Assembly (NCBI GenBank): GCA_038049695.1
Contig: CP142457.1
Location: 59,764,501-59,828,500 of the forward strand
Origin: Cinnamomum chago
Taxonomy: Eukaryota; Streptophyta; Magnoliopsida; Laurales; Lauraceae
Direction of reading: 5' to 3'
DNA: 64,000 nt
Positions 21,945 to 32,174 of this stretch are shown piece after piece (within the stretch, counting starts at the first letter, position 1; each line of letters begins with the position of its first letter). A program made the translations under genes and the position numbers. Below the pieces are notes generated by a model, which was given only the letters and a program-made list of their open reading frames with translations, had not been told where the DNA came from and did no database searches.

Positions 21945-22836
21945 CAGGGCGGCTCGGTTATTGGACAAGAAAAGCCCTTACTTTAGGCTCCCTAAAAAAT
22001 AAGGTCCCATAAAATTCATCTTTTCAAATTCCATAAAAGCATTCAAGCAATTGTCATAGTTTTTTTTTTCTTCTCCCAAGGCCCCATAATAGTAATTAGT
22101 ATCACATCTTATTAAAGCCATATTTTCACATTTAAACAAAGCATTAAAGCAAGCGTCATCCTTCTTTTTCTCTACACAGTGTCTTTTTAAATCCCAACAA
22201 ATTTGAAACTCAACCTCTTTGCCACCTCACCAGTAAGGTTTTTCAAATGAACGTTTCTCCACCAACGCTTTTTCATCTCACATACTCTTTACTCTCACCC
22301 TCTGTCTCTCTCATAGATTGTCTTTCTCTATAATTACTTTTTTTTTTATTTCTAAAGCAATCTTCTTTAAAGATTTATTGATCTGGTTTTGTCTTCTTTT
22401 TAATAATATATGTGGATATATTCTGATAATATATGTGTCTTTTTTATAATATATGTTAATCATAACCCACTAACTCAAATATAATTAATTTTTTTCATAA
22501 TAAAAATACTGGATCAAATTCGAAATTCATCTACATCTACAATCTTATGGCCAACAATGATAAATCACTAAATCAGGTATTATTGTTTTATGATTTTAAG
22601 ATTTTTTTTTAATTCCATGCTTGTATTGTATGTTTATTATAGTTAGTGATCGTTTTATTTATAAATATTATTAGTTATAATTTATAAATGATAAATGTAT
22701 CTATTAGAAAATACGAATTCAGATGCTGAAAACTTAAAAAAGAAAAAGAAAAAGAAAAAAAAAAAAGAATAAATAATTTGATGCCTCATTTAGGATTTTG
22801 TCACTTTAGGCTTCAAATTGTTTCGAGCCGACCCTA
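21945..22836. mobile_element. hAT-like non-autonomous element
   Basis: The left end CAGGGCGGCTCGG and right end CGAGCCGACCCTA are inverted repeats. The 8-bp target copies ATTACTGA (21937-21944) and ATTACAGA (22837-22844) differ by one base. The empty site is seen in duplicate B near 26095. 892 bp, AT-rich, no transposase seen. Confidence 0.75.
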
Positions 22837-22842
22837 ATTACA

Positions 22843-23030
22843 GATGTTAGCAGCACTAGTAAAAATGAGGGGGCTACAAGTTCAGTCAATTATCCTGTTT
22901 CTAAGGTTATTTTGTCTGCATCAGACAAGGCCAGGGAACAATGGTTTGCAAATCAGTCATGTTCGCATGAGAATGGAAGCTTAAGTATGCAGACCAGAAA
23001 GGGAATGCTGAAAAAAAAGTTCAAATTGTA
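22843..23030 (+). pseudogene. Gene-like terminal exon, copy A (interrupted by hAT)
   Basis: Open frame DVSSTSKNEGATSSVNYPVS, continuing KVILSASDKAREQWFANQS and ending GMLKKKFKL, then a stop at about 23028. The matching frame in duplicate B (26059-26283) extends upstream to a Met. Here the hAT element at 21945-22836 separates the upstream part. The nucleotide sequence is identical to B over roughly 195 bp although the flanks differ. I do not recognise the protein; it is Ser-rich with a basic end. Confidence 0.3.
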
Positions 23031-23253
23031 GGGTGCAAGATGCCATTAGAGATGTTCATAATGAGAACTGTTGGGGGATGTAAAATCATGTTCTTTTAAC
23101 ACGCAGACTTCGTGCTAATAAGCACAATATAATCTTTTAGAAAAATGTGATGGAAACATAATAGGATATTCCCACTATTATAGCTTGGCTTGAAATATTG
23201 ATTAACTGTGATATTAATACTGCTTGAAGTTTCCTATTATTCTAGCGGTTTTT

Positions 23254-23472
23254 TTATTTTTTCCTAATGGAGGGTTCCAAACCCTTTGGGCCGGACTCAT
23301 CGCTCCAAGCACAGAGAGAAGCATGGTAAAATCCCTGTGCCCCAAGGTGGTATAACACAAGTGGACTTAACCTTCGGTTTCTGAAGAGGGGGAAGTGGGG
23401 GTCGATACCATGACCTTTAGGTTTGAAAAAGGGAGGAACCGTGGTTCTAACTCACTCGGCCAACCCCTTGGG
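23254..23472 (-). repeat. tRNA-derived SINE, longer subtype, in duplicate A
   Basis: On the minus strand it starts GGTTGGCCGAGTGAGTTAG (A-box region) with a B-box-like GGTATCGACCC. It shares with the other SINEs the 3' part ending GGAACCCTCCATTAGG and an A-rich tail. The target duplication ATTATTCTAG(C/T)GGTTTTT lies at about 23236-23254 and 23473-23490. Present at the same site in B, so older than the duplication. Confidence 0.8.
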
Positions 23473-23703
23473 ATTATTCTAGTGGTTTTTACATGACGTC
23501 GCTTTTGGTTCCGGTGTTAGTCACACCAAGTTGGGTCTTTTATAAGCTTTCAATTTAGTGTGCATTTATGCTGGATTATTGCGAATTGCTTATTTGATAA
23601 AGGAAGGTTAAGTCAATAAAAATGCGTTCATCATGTTTCCACTATTGCTTCTTTAATTGCATGCAGACATTTGTTGTAACAAACCTGCTAAATAGTAGCA
23701 TTG

Positions 23704-23916
23704 ATGCCCGCTGTTTTTAAGAATAAAATTGGGAAAAACTGCGTCACGATCAAGGTTGTGTCAGATTTTGGAAAGGAAATGCCCAGGATGACGGCAGTTG
23801 ATGAACACATCGGGCATTATTATCGTTACAAATCAAAGGGAAACCCAATTTTATTGAACCAGAATTCAATCCAAATTCCAGAAGGGCAAACTTACAACCC
23901 ACTTGATGAAAGTTGA
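23704..23916 (+). pseudogene. Gene-like open frame in duplicate A
   Basis: 70 residues from MPAVFKNKIGKNCVTIKVV to SIQIPEGQTYNPLDES, preceded at about 23666 by an acceptor-like GCATGCAG. The equivalent in B (28983-29202) has lost the frame. No family recognised. It may be a remnant exon of the same unidentified gene as 22843-23030. Confidence 0.3.
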
Positions 23917-25587
23917 CCCACATTAAAACTATAGGTATTTTAAGCTAAAAAAAAGAAAAGAAAAGAAAAAGAGTTTAGATCCTCTTAGTGTCTCACTCAC
24001 ACTTCCCATGAGTTAGGGGAGTGGACTCTGCGAGAGGATCACCTTATAAAAATATCTCTCTCAATCAGTGGTTGACCCCCGAATTCTACTCCAATCAAGG
24101 GCACTAATTTTTATTAGAGTAAATTTTGGGATATTCCATAAAAGGGGAGGACGTTCACTTTAAGAGTTCAGATTTTCTTTCTATGAAATAAAAAATGAGT
24201 CCAGTTCAAAAAAAAAAAAAAAAAAGCCCACGCCCCTGCTTGCATTTAAATGGAAATCATTTATTGATAATTATGAATTTTCATATGAACCATACCCTAA
24301 ACCCAACCAAAATATATGGGATTGAGAAAAAAATTAGAAACCTATAGATTTGCTCGAGCCATTCCCCTTACCCAACCAAGACCTAAAGGGTTGAATTTGT
24401 TTTGGAAAAGCTGCAATTTTGCCTCCTTTATAGCAGTGGAAACGTTGTACATGGTGGGTGCTGCTTAGAGATGAGGAAAACTTACCAGGATAGGTGAATA
24501 GAAAAGTGCAGGTTTTCCTCCTCTTAGAGAGGAGGAAAAGTTGCAAAGGTGATTAAATAGAAAACATGCAGCGGAGGAAAGCTTGCACGGGATGGGTGAA
24601 TAGGAAAATTGTGTGGGTAGAAAAACCTGCAAGATTTCCTCCTCTTAGAGAGGAGGAAAAGTAGCAAAGGGTGTTACCTCCAAGTTTTCCTCTCCTTAGA
24701 GAGTGGAAACATTGCACGTGGCATTTTTGATGGCTTACCTTCGTCTCGTTTCTAACAAACACAAGCTAAACCAGAGTTGAACTTTTTGGTCCGGCTACCC
24801 TATTTAGCATGAATAATAGTACATATGATTTTCAACTTAGACATGCATCAACCTTTATTTTAGGGCCATGGCTAGGTGAGGTCCTAAACTTAGGCCGATA
24901 ATCAAATGGGTCATGGCTCCAAAATATATTATGGGATCGAGGGGAAAGAAGTAAAAAAAAAAAAAAAAACTGAGTAACGATTCTTGTGACATTTACAAAA
25001 ATTTAATCATGAAATTGGAGATTGAATGTCTAAAAAATGTCGAGTCCCCATAAATTAATGAGGGTCACCTAAGTAACCTGAAAGTCCCTATATAAAAATT
25101 TATCATGTCCATATACAGATCCAGCAATTTAAGCTCGTCATAGATCTTATTGACAAGGACCTGATTTAGAATCACACTCATTTTTGACCTTACCCGAACA
25201 GGGCCAAGTATACCTCCATGGAAAATGGGGCCCACGATATTCAGTAATCTCGTTATTGCGGTCTTCCTAAGTTCTAACAGGTCCAGTTCATATAATTGCA
25301 AATCCCAAACACATGGCTTCTCAACTGCCAACAATCTAATTCCTTTCATCATCCTCATTGACTCTGAAAATTTGGATTACAGAATTATCAGTACAAGAAG
25401 TCAAGAACAGGGAAACAAGAAGCCTACTATGTCAGACGGGTCAGCTGTACAAAAAAGTTAAATAACGAGCATAAATTGCTGGATCTGTATATAGGATTTG
25501 GGTGGTGAACACGAGCGCAAATCAGATTAAAGATTAGGCGAGACAAGTATGAGGTCCTCATTTCTAAAAGACATGTCAGGGCTATAA

Positions 25588-25658
25588 CAAAAAGTTTACG
25601 TGGACAACATTTTTTGCCAGAATTTTAGACAACCCCTACGAATTTCGTAGTACTACTG
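25588..25658. mobile_element. 71-bp Mutator-like MITE derivative in duplicate B
   Basis: Flanked by a perfect 9-bp duplication GGGCTATAA (25579-25587 and 25659-25667). It shares with the element at 8227-8369 the words TGCCAGAATTTTAGACAACC and the CAGTAGTACTAC terminus (in reverse). Absent from duplicate A, so it inserted after the duplication. Confidence 0.75.
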
Positions 25659-26058
25659 GGGCTATAATTACAGTAATATATACCTTATTTAACATCCAAT
25701 GACTGTAATTCTATTAATGTAGACATGTTTTTCTATAATGGATGCTTTTATAGACTAATTCTGATCATGTTAACTTTTACCTGAAAAGAACTTTCTAACC
25801 ATGAACACTATCGATTGTCAACCATGCCCGGTTTGCCAAGATCCGTGCATCCATGACCAACATGAGCATAGTGTTTATACAACATCTACAAGTTCGAACC
25901 TAAAAGCTACTTGACTCGAAAAACAGAGTTTACAGTCCTAGAGCCCACACTAGTTACTTCTACACAGAACAAGTTTTGTTGTCAGAATTCAACTGGGACC
26001 TTTTTTTTTTTTTTTTGGGTAAAGTAACTGTGACTTTAGCAGCACTAGTTAAGATACA

Positions 26059-26283
26059 ATGCCAGTAATTTCAAGCTTCAATAAATACGATACAGATGTT
26101 AGCAGCACTAGTAAAAATGAGGGGGCTACAAGTTCAGTCAATTATCCTGTTTCTAAGGTTATTTTGTCTGCATCAGACAAGGCCAGGGAACAATGGTTTG
26201 CAAATCAGTCATGTTCGCATGAGAATGGAAGCTTAAGTATGCAGACCAGAAAGGGAATGCTGAAAAAAAAGTTCAAATTGTAG
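26059..26283 (+). CDS. Uncharacterised 74-residue open frame in duplicate B
   Basis: Starts MPVISSFNKYDTDVSSTS and ends KGMLKKKFKL. Ser-rich, no signal peptide or membrane segment, basic C-terminus. The 3' two thirds are identical at DNA level to duplicate A while the neighbourhood has diverged by several percent. This could be a small gene, a last exon, or a chance frame spared by gene conversion. No homologous family comes to mind. Confidence that it is translated is low. Confidence 0.2.
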   Translation: MPVISSFNKYDTDVSSTSKNEGATSSVNYPVSKVILSASDKAREQWFANQSCSHENGSLSMQTRKGMLKKKFKL

Positions 26284-26509
26284 GGTGCAAGATGCCAATA
26301 GAGATGTTCATAATGAGAACTGTTGCGGGAATGTAAAATCATGTTCTTTTAACATGCAGACTTCGTGCTAATAAGCACAATATAATCTTTTAGAAAGATG
26401 TGATGGAAACAGAATAGGATATTCCCACTATTATTGCTTGGCCTGCAATATTGATTGACTGTGATATTAATACTGCTTAAAGTTTCCTATTATTCTAGTG
26501 GGTGGGTTT

Positions 26510-27209
26510 TTTTTTTCTTTTTGCTAATGGAGGGTTTCAACCCTTTGGGCTGGACTAATCGCTCCGGGCCCAAATAGAAGCCGGGTAAAACCCTTGTGGC
26601 CTCCAGGTGGTAGCACAAGTGGATTCAACTTTCGGTTCCCAAAGAGTGGGGAATCGGGGATTGATACTGATGATGCCAAAAAGTGTTTCGAGCACCACCG
26701 GTCAAGTGATAAGCAATTAATGTGAAAATTAATGGAGAGAGAGAGTTTATAGTGGTTCGGTCAGTGTGACCTACGTCCACTTTAATTGGTGAATTTACTG
26801 CTCTGGGGAAGAGATTACAAAGCAAAAGATTATAATGATAGTGAAAAAGTAGATAAGAGTTGTCCTCCCCCTTCCAGCGTTGGTGGGACTCTCTTTATAT
26901 AATCTTCCCCTAACGGATGGGGACGATTCTTCAGCGAGGTACGCTCCATTCTGGTGGAATCTTCCGAATTGCCCTCAACAGATGAGCAGGTAAGATCTCC
27001 TCCGCAGGACTTGGTAAAAGCCGGTTAAGGAGACGACGGACTGACTCCGTCACTTTGTGGATCTGGATCTGGGCTTGTCACTGACTCGGGTCACTTAGGC
27101 CTGACCCACCATCGTGGACCGAGTCATTTGGGCCTGACCCATCAGATACCATGACTTCTAGTTTGGAAGATGGAGGAACCATGATCCTAATCACTCGGCC
27201 AACCCCTTG
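26510..27209 (-). repeat. SINE in duplicate B, split by an LTR
   Basis: Same insertion as 23254-23472, with the same ATTATTCTAGTGG flank at the right. The SINE body lies at about 26510-26667 and continues after 27149; the element at 26668-27144 interrupts it. Confidence 0.75.
26668..27144. mobile_element. Solo LTR, about 477 bp (fossil, probably Copia or TRIM-like)
   Basis: Starts TGATGATGCC and ends ACCCATCA, with the perfect 5-bp duplication GATAC at 26663-26667 and 27145-27149. Duplicate A has the empty site (GTCGATACCATGACC near 23402). A TATA-like CTTTATATAATC lies inside at about 26893, and the motif GTGGTTCGGTCAGTGTGACC is typical of short plant LTRs. No internal region, so a solo LTR. 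The perfect target repeats suggest it is young. Confidence 0.8.
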
Positions 27210-27234
27210 GAATTATTCTAGTGGTTTTTACATG

Positions 27235-28762
27235 AGTAAATTAGCCAACAGTTACTGAGCACGGTCTTCTAAGGCATCAAGGACAACAACTTTTTCTCTA
27301 ATGTCTCTAATCCAGACAGCTAGAGATATTTTGGTGAAAAGTCCCTCATATGCCACTTCATATATTTTCATGACCAATTTGCCCCTTTCAATCCTCATTC
27401 CTCGGCCAAGTTCTCTCTTATTCTCTGTTGTCCTAGGGAACTCCTTTTTTCTTCTTTTCTCTCATTTTTCATTTTTCGTTCCTTTCCATGGTTATGGAGT
27501 ATTGTTGCAGAGCACCTTTCGTTGCCACCATGACTTCCAATTCTCTCTCTTTCATTTCTTCAAAGATAGAAACGGTTTTGAAATTTCTCTCTATCCAAAT
27601 TTCTCTCTACAACTGATTTGAAGAGAGAAGTTTGTTCTTTTGCTTGTTTTCCCTCTCTCTCTTTTCTTGATTGGATAATGGTCATCAAGTGTTCTTGTTT
27701 TGGATTTCGATTTTTATTATAATTTGATTTTCCGTATTTTGACTTTTGATGTTGTCGAGCTCAGATAAATTTTCCATAAATTCTGATAAAATGGACAAAA
27801 ACTCAGATAAATTTATCTGAGTTTTCGGCAAACTTACTTAAACTTCTGGCAAAACTCAGATAAATTTATCTGAGTTTTGACAAATTTATCTGAGTTTTCG
27901 GCAAACTTACCTGAATTTTTGGTAAAATTCAGATAAATTTATCTGAGTTTTGACAAATTTATCTGAGTTTTCGGCAAACTTACCTGAATTTTTGGTAAAA
28001 TTCAGATAAATTTATCTGAGTTTTGGAAAATTTATCTGAGTTGGCAAGAGAACCAACTACTTTAGTAGGCCCTGAATGCAAGGCCTGCCCAACCACTAAC
28101 AAGTCTGGACTGGAAGGGATTTCCACATCGTGGTGCCTCCCTGATGATCATGACCATCAAAGTAGGGCCATCAAATAGACAGTGGTGATGGAAAAAGAGG
28201 GTCGGTGGTCCAAATTGGAGGGGCAAAATCTGATGGTACCACTACCACTACTCTGCCAATATTTGGAAAGTCACCACAATTTGACTGACGACACAAGATA
28301 AGAAATTGTAATTGGGGATAGTAAAGAACACGTGAGGCCCACTGTCAGAATATCATGACCGTTAATTTCATGAACCCAGATCAGCTATAGGTTAAGGTCT
28401 CATGGAGGTCCCAAGTGGAGAGCAAATGATGAATCACATCAGAAATGCATGTTCATGTTAAAAAGAAAAGAAAATGAAAGGGCCCAATGTTTTCAGAGAA
28501 TGGTGTCTGCAACTGCAAGTGCATACACTGTGATCATGATCTATCTGATCAGTAGCGTGGACAGGTTTGACTACTAAAAAGTGGGTCCAATGTTGTAGCT
28601 ATTCTGTCCACAAATAAACCAACATGTAAAACTCAGATAAATTTGTCTGAGGTCTGTTTTTTGCTGACGTGTAACGGGCTTTTTGTCTTTTTCACTGCCT
28701 CATTTTTATGAGAGGACTTCCGCCGGTACGAGCAAATGATGAAAGACCTACCCCAAGGTCTC
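27235..28762. mobile_element. 1.5-kb insertion with 10-bp target duplication and palindrome arrays
   Basis: Absent from duplicate A. Flanked by TTTTTACATG at 27225-27234 and 28763-28772. A 9-11 bp duplication suggests a Mutator-like element, but clear terminal inverted repeats are not visible (left AGTAAATTAGCC, right CCCCAAGGTCTC). Inside, 27762-28045 holds tandem units of about 88 bp built on the palindrome CAGATAAATTTATCTG; one more copy lies near 28632. A frame at 27301-27621 is CT/Phe-rich and unconvincing. Confidence 0.6.
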
Positions 28763-28982
28763 TTTTTACATGGCTGTTGCTTTTGGTTCCCGTGTTGGTC
28801 AGTGTAAGATGGGTCTTTTATGATAAGCTTTCAATTTTCTGTGCATTTATGCTCCATTATTTCCAATTGCTTCTTTGATAAAGAAAGGTTAAGCCAATAA
28901 AAATGCGTTCATCATGTTTCCACTATTGCTTCATTAATTGCATGCAGACATTTGTTGAAACAAACCTGCTAAATAGTAGCAT

Positions 28983-29202
28983 TGATGCCCGCTCTTGTTA
29001 AGAGTAAAATTGGGAAAAACTGTGTCATGATCAAGGTTGTATCAAATAATTTGGAAAGGAAGTGCCCAGGATGACAACGGTTGATGAACACATCGGGCAT
29101 AATTACTGTTCCAAATCAAAGGGAAACCCAATTTTATTGAACTGGAACTCAATCCAAATTCCAGAAGGGCCAACTTACAACCCATTTGATGAAAGTTGAC
29201 CC
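28983..29202 (+). pseudogene. Duplicate-B counterpart of the 23704 frame, frame lost
   Basis: Aligns with 23704-23916, but a one-base difference near GTATCAAATAATTTGG and several substitutions destroy the frame. Shows that this part is not under protein constraint in B. Confidence 0.35.
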
Positions 29203-30239
29203 ATGTTAAAACTATAGGTATTTCAAGCTAAAAAAAAAAAGAAAAAAAAGAAAAAAGAGTTTAGATCCTCTTAGTGTCTCACTCACACTTCCCATGAGTT
29301 AGGGGAGTGGACTCTGCGAGAGGATTACCTTATGAAAATATCTCTCTCAATCAGTGGTTTACCCCCGAATTCTACTCCAATCAAGGGCACTAATTTTTAT
29401 TCGAGTAAATTTCGGGACATTCCATAGAAGGGGAGGACGTTCACTTTAAGAGTTTAGATTTTCTTTCTATGAAATAAAAATGAGTCCAGTTAAAAAAAAA
29501 AAAGCCCGCGCCCCTGCTTGCATTTAAATGGAAATCATTTATTGATAATTATGTATTTTCATATGCACCATACCCTAAATCCAACCAAAATATATAGGAT
29601 TGAGAAAAAAAAAAATAGAAAATCTATAGATTTGCCCGAGCCATACCCCATTCCCAACCAAGACCTAAAGGGTTGAATTTTTTTTGGAAAAGCTGCAATT
29701 TTGCCTCCTTGATAGCAGTGGAAAAATTGTACATGGTGGGTGCTGCTTAGAGATGAGGAAAACTTACGCAGGATGGGGGAATAGAAAAAATGCAGGTTTC
29801 CTCCTCTCTAAGAGGAGGAAAAGTTGCAAAGGTGATTAAATAGAAAATATGCAGTGGAGGAAAGCTTGCCCGGGACAGGTGAATAGAAAAGGCGTGTGAG
29901 TAGAAGAAACTTGCCAGATTTCCTCCTCTCAGAGAGGAGGAAAAGTTGCATAGAGTACACCCTTCACGTTTTTCTCTCCTTAGAGAGGTGGAAACATTGC
30001 ACATGGCATTTTTGATGGCTTACCTTCGTCTCGTCTCTAACCAACACAATATTGGAATTAGGTTGTGCTCTTAGGCCCGTGGGCTAAACCAGAGCTGAAC
30101 TTTTTTGTCCGGCTAGCATATTTAGCATGAATAATAGTACATATGATTTTCAATTTAGATGTGCATCGACCTTTATTTTAGGGCCATGGCTGGGTGTGGT
30201 CCTAAACTTAGGCCTAATAGTCAAATGGGTCATGGCTCA

Positions 30240-30976
30240 CAACCTTTTGCCCAGCTAGACCCAGAAAAAAAAAGAAGCCATAATGGCCTGATAGCAAGAA
30301 GAGTGGCAATGGTATGATATGAAGATTCATGTGGAGCCCATCAACATCCTCTTAGGCCCAAGCATGGAGCCCAAAATCCCCAATTTCGGCTGTGCAAGAC
30401 CCCTTCCTAGCAACATCGTAGTGGATTTTATTTTATTTTTATACCTTTGCGAACCTTACTTTGACAATGGTATGATATGAAGATTCACTAATGTTGTGGA
30501 AAAGGTCAAACTCTCTTTGAAAAAAACATTTCTACAATTTGGTGCAGTACATTTTTGAAAATAAAGAGGTACAATGCTTTAGAGGAATGAAATTGAGTTA
30601 ATTTTCCTCAGTTCCATAAAAAAATTGATAATTACATTCACGCCAAAAGGGATTCATGTGGAGTGTGAAGTCCCGATGTTAACAAACAAGTCTAAGCTCT
30701 TACAAAAAAAAAAAAAAAAAAAGTAAAAAAAAAGGGAAGTTTCTTGGGTCTGAGCCAGGCTTAAATTCTTGGAATTATGGTCCTCGCAGGCCCGTGGGAT
30801 GGATCGTGCCTAAATAGTGATAACTGTATTGGCCACATGGGTAGCCCATTCAAGCTTGATGTGATTGATCCAAAGGGTAAAAAAAGAGAGAAAAGGAATG
30901 AACATCTTATTGATAGTGTAATTAATGCATGTAATTCATGATGCATAAGATTGAGCAAATCACGTCATAATTATTG
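30240..30976. other. Spacer, no gene seen
   Basis: AT-rich sequence with a short repeated phrase (GGTATGATATGAAGATTCA at about 30312 and 30470). No supported coding region. Confidence 0.4.
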
Positions 30977-30978
30977 TC

Positions 30979-31125
30979 TTTTTTTTTTTTTTTTGCTATC
31001 GGAGGGTTTCCAACCTTTTGAGCTGGATTAATTTCTCCGGGCCTAGAGGGAAGCTGGATAAACCCCCCTGTATCCGAATGTAGCAGTGCAATTTGAACCC
31101 ACAGTTTCCGAATGCAAACCGTGGT
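30979..31125 (-). repeat. tRNA-derived SINE, diverged copy
   Basis: T run at about 30979-30994, then GCTATCGGAGGGTTTCCAACC and a B-box-like GGGTTCAAATTGC in reverse. It matches 2934-3124 but with more changes and an incomplete head; no target duplication was found. Confidence 0.65.
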
Positions 31126-31695
31126 CCCAACTTGCTTAAAGATTACTTAGACATATAAAGGGGAGCCGCGTCCAAGACGTCAATTACTAAAAGGAGCATC
31201 GTAGTAAGTTAACTAAAGAGGAATTGTTTGCTTGCCCTTGGTCATGCATTGATGAAACAAGGCACTGAATGAATTTTCTATAACTCAGGGGATTTGATTT
31301 GTCAAAATTTCTGGCCCCACCCCTGCAGATTACTCAATTTATGCATAAATAAGTCTCAAACATTTCTTTTTAAATTAATAATAGTTCATGAGTTATGCAA
31401 CTCATAGTTTCCGTTGCCAGGGATGACCACGCACCCGCCAATGTTTTTCCGAAAGCACTGCCATTAAACTTTGTTGCTCTTTTTTTTTTCTTTGACTGCG
31501 CGCAATCACTCACTCATGTCGCTTACCAGTTAAATTACGACGTAGAGACTCCAGATTTTATTACCTTTTCTGTAAAGCAAATCTTATTATTTTGAATTTT
31601 CCTTACTTTAGGACCTGGTTTAGAACCAAACTCGGGCTTGACCCTAGATGACCCGGACCCATTACACACCTCAAAATTAAAAAAGAAAAGAAAAG
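31126..31695. other. Spacer, no gene seen
   Basis: No terminal repeats or recognisable coding frames on either strand. Confidence 0.4.
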
Positions 31696-32092
31696 AGGGG
31701 GGGCCAAGGATATTCAGTAATGTCTTCCAAAGCCAAACGCAATAAAGTCCTGACAGGCCCAGTCCAGTCCATATAATTGCAAATCCAAACATACAGCTTC
31801 TCTTTTTTATTTTGGTAATGCACGTTCCAGTTTCTTGGGCTAAAATAATTCTTACGAGTCCAGGAGAAAAAACTCGGTAAAATTTTCCTGTGGCTCCAGT
31901 GTAGTAGTACAATTTTGAATTCATAACTTTCGGATGCAAACTGTAATCCTAAGCTAACTGAATTATCTCTCGGGATTAAACACGTGGCTTCTCAAAACAA
32001 TCTAATTGCTCTCATCAACCTCATTGACTCAAAATTTGGATTACAGAATTATCAGTACAAGAAGTCAAGAACGGGAAACAGGAAGTCTGATC
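31696..32092. repeat. Third partial copy (C) of the A/B duplicated segment
   Basis: Shares with A and B the words GATATTCAGTAAT, CCATATAATTGCAAATCC, TTTGGATTACAGAATTATC and AGTACAAGAAGTCAAGAAC in the same order. It ends about 80 bp beyond the stop codon of the methyltransferase gene and is split by a SINE at 31803-31977. Confidence 0.7.
31803..31977 (-). repeat. Old SINE inserted in copy C
   Basis: Diverged member of the SINE family (CCTGTGGCTCCAGTGTAGTAG and CTTTCGGATGCAAACTGTAA words). Its 16-bp target copies AAACATACAGCTTCTC (31787-31802) and AAACACGTGGCTTCTC (31978-31993) match the uninterrupted word in A and B, which confirms the insertion. Confidence 0.75.
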
Positions 32093-32174
32093 ATTTCTCT
32101 TAGCCTACGTTTACGTGGGAAATGCAGCTAACCTTTATGAACAAATGCCAAAGAGAATCGGCACCGTAAGATTT

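Larger units (their letters stand above)
18139..24919. repeat. Tandem segmental duplication, copy A
   Basis: From AATAAATTAATGAGGGTCACC to GGGTCATGGCTC the sequence aligns colinearly with 25046-30239. Copy-A-specific additions are a solo LTR (18386-20857), a 163-bp triplication (21054-21542) and a hAT insertion (21945-22836). Both copies share a SINE and two gene-like exons, plus a distal block (24400-24710) with palindromic CCTCCTCTTAGAGAGGAGG words. Divergence by eye is about one difference per 15-30 bases. Confidence 0.85.
25046..30239. repeat. Tandem segmental duplication, copy B
   Basis: Direct repeat of 18139-24919, starting about 126 bp after copy A ends. It lacks the solo LTR, the hAT and the triplication of A, but has its own insertions: a MITE (25588-25658), an LTR (26668-27144) and a 1.5-kb insert (27235-28762). 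The block with CCTCCTCTCTAAGAGGAGG words is at 29760-30000. Confidence 0.85.
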
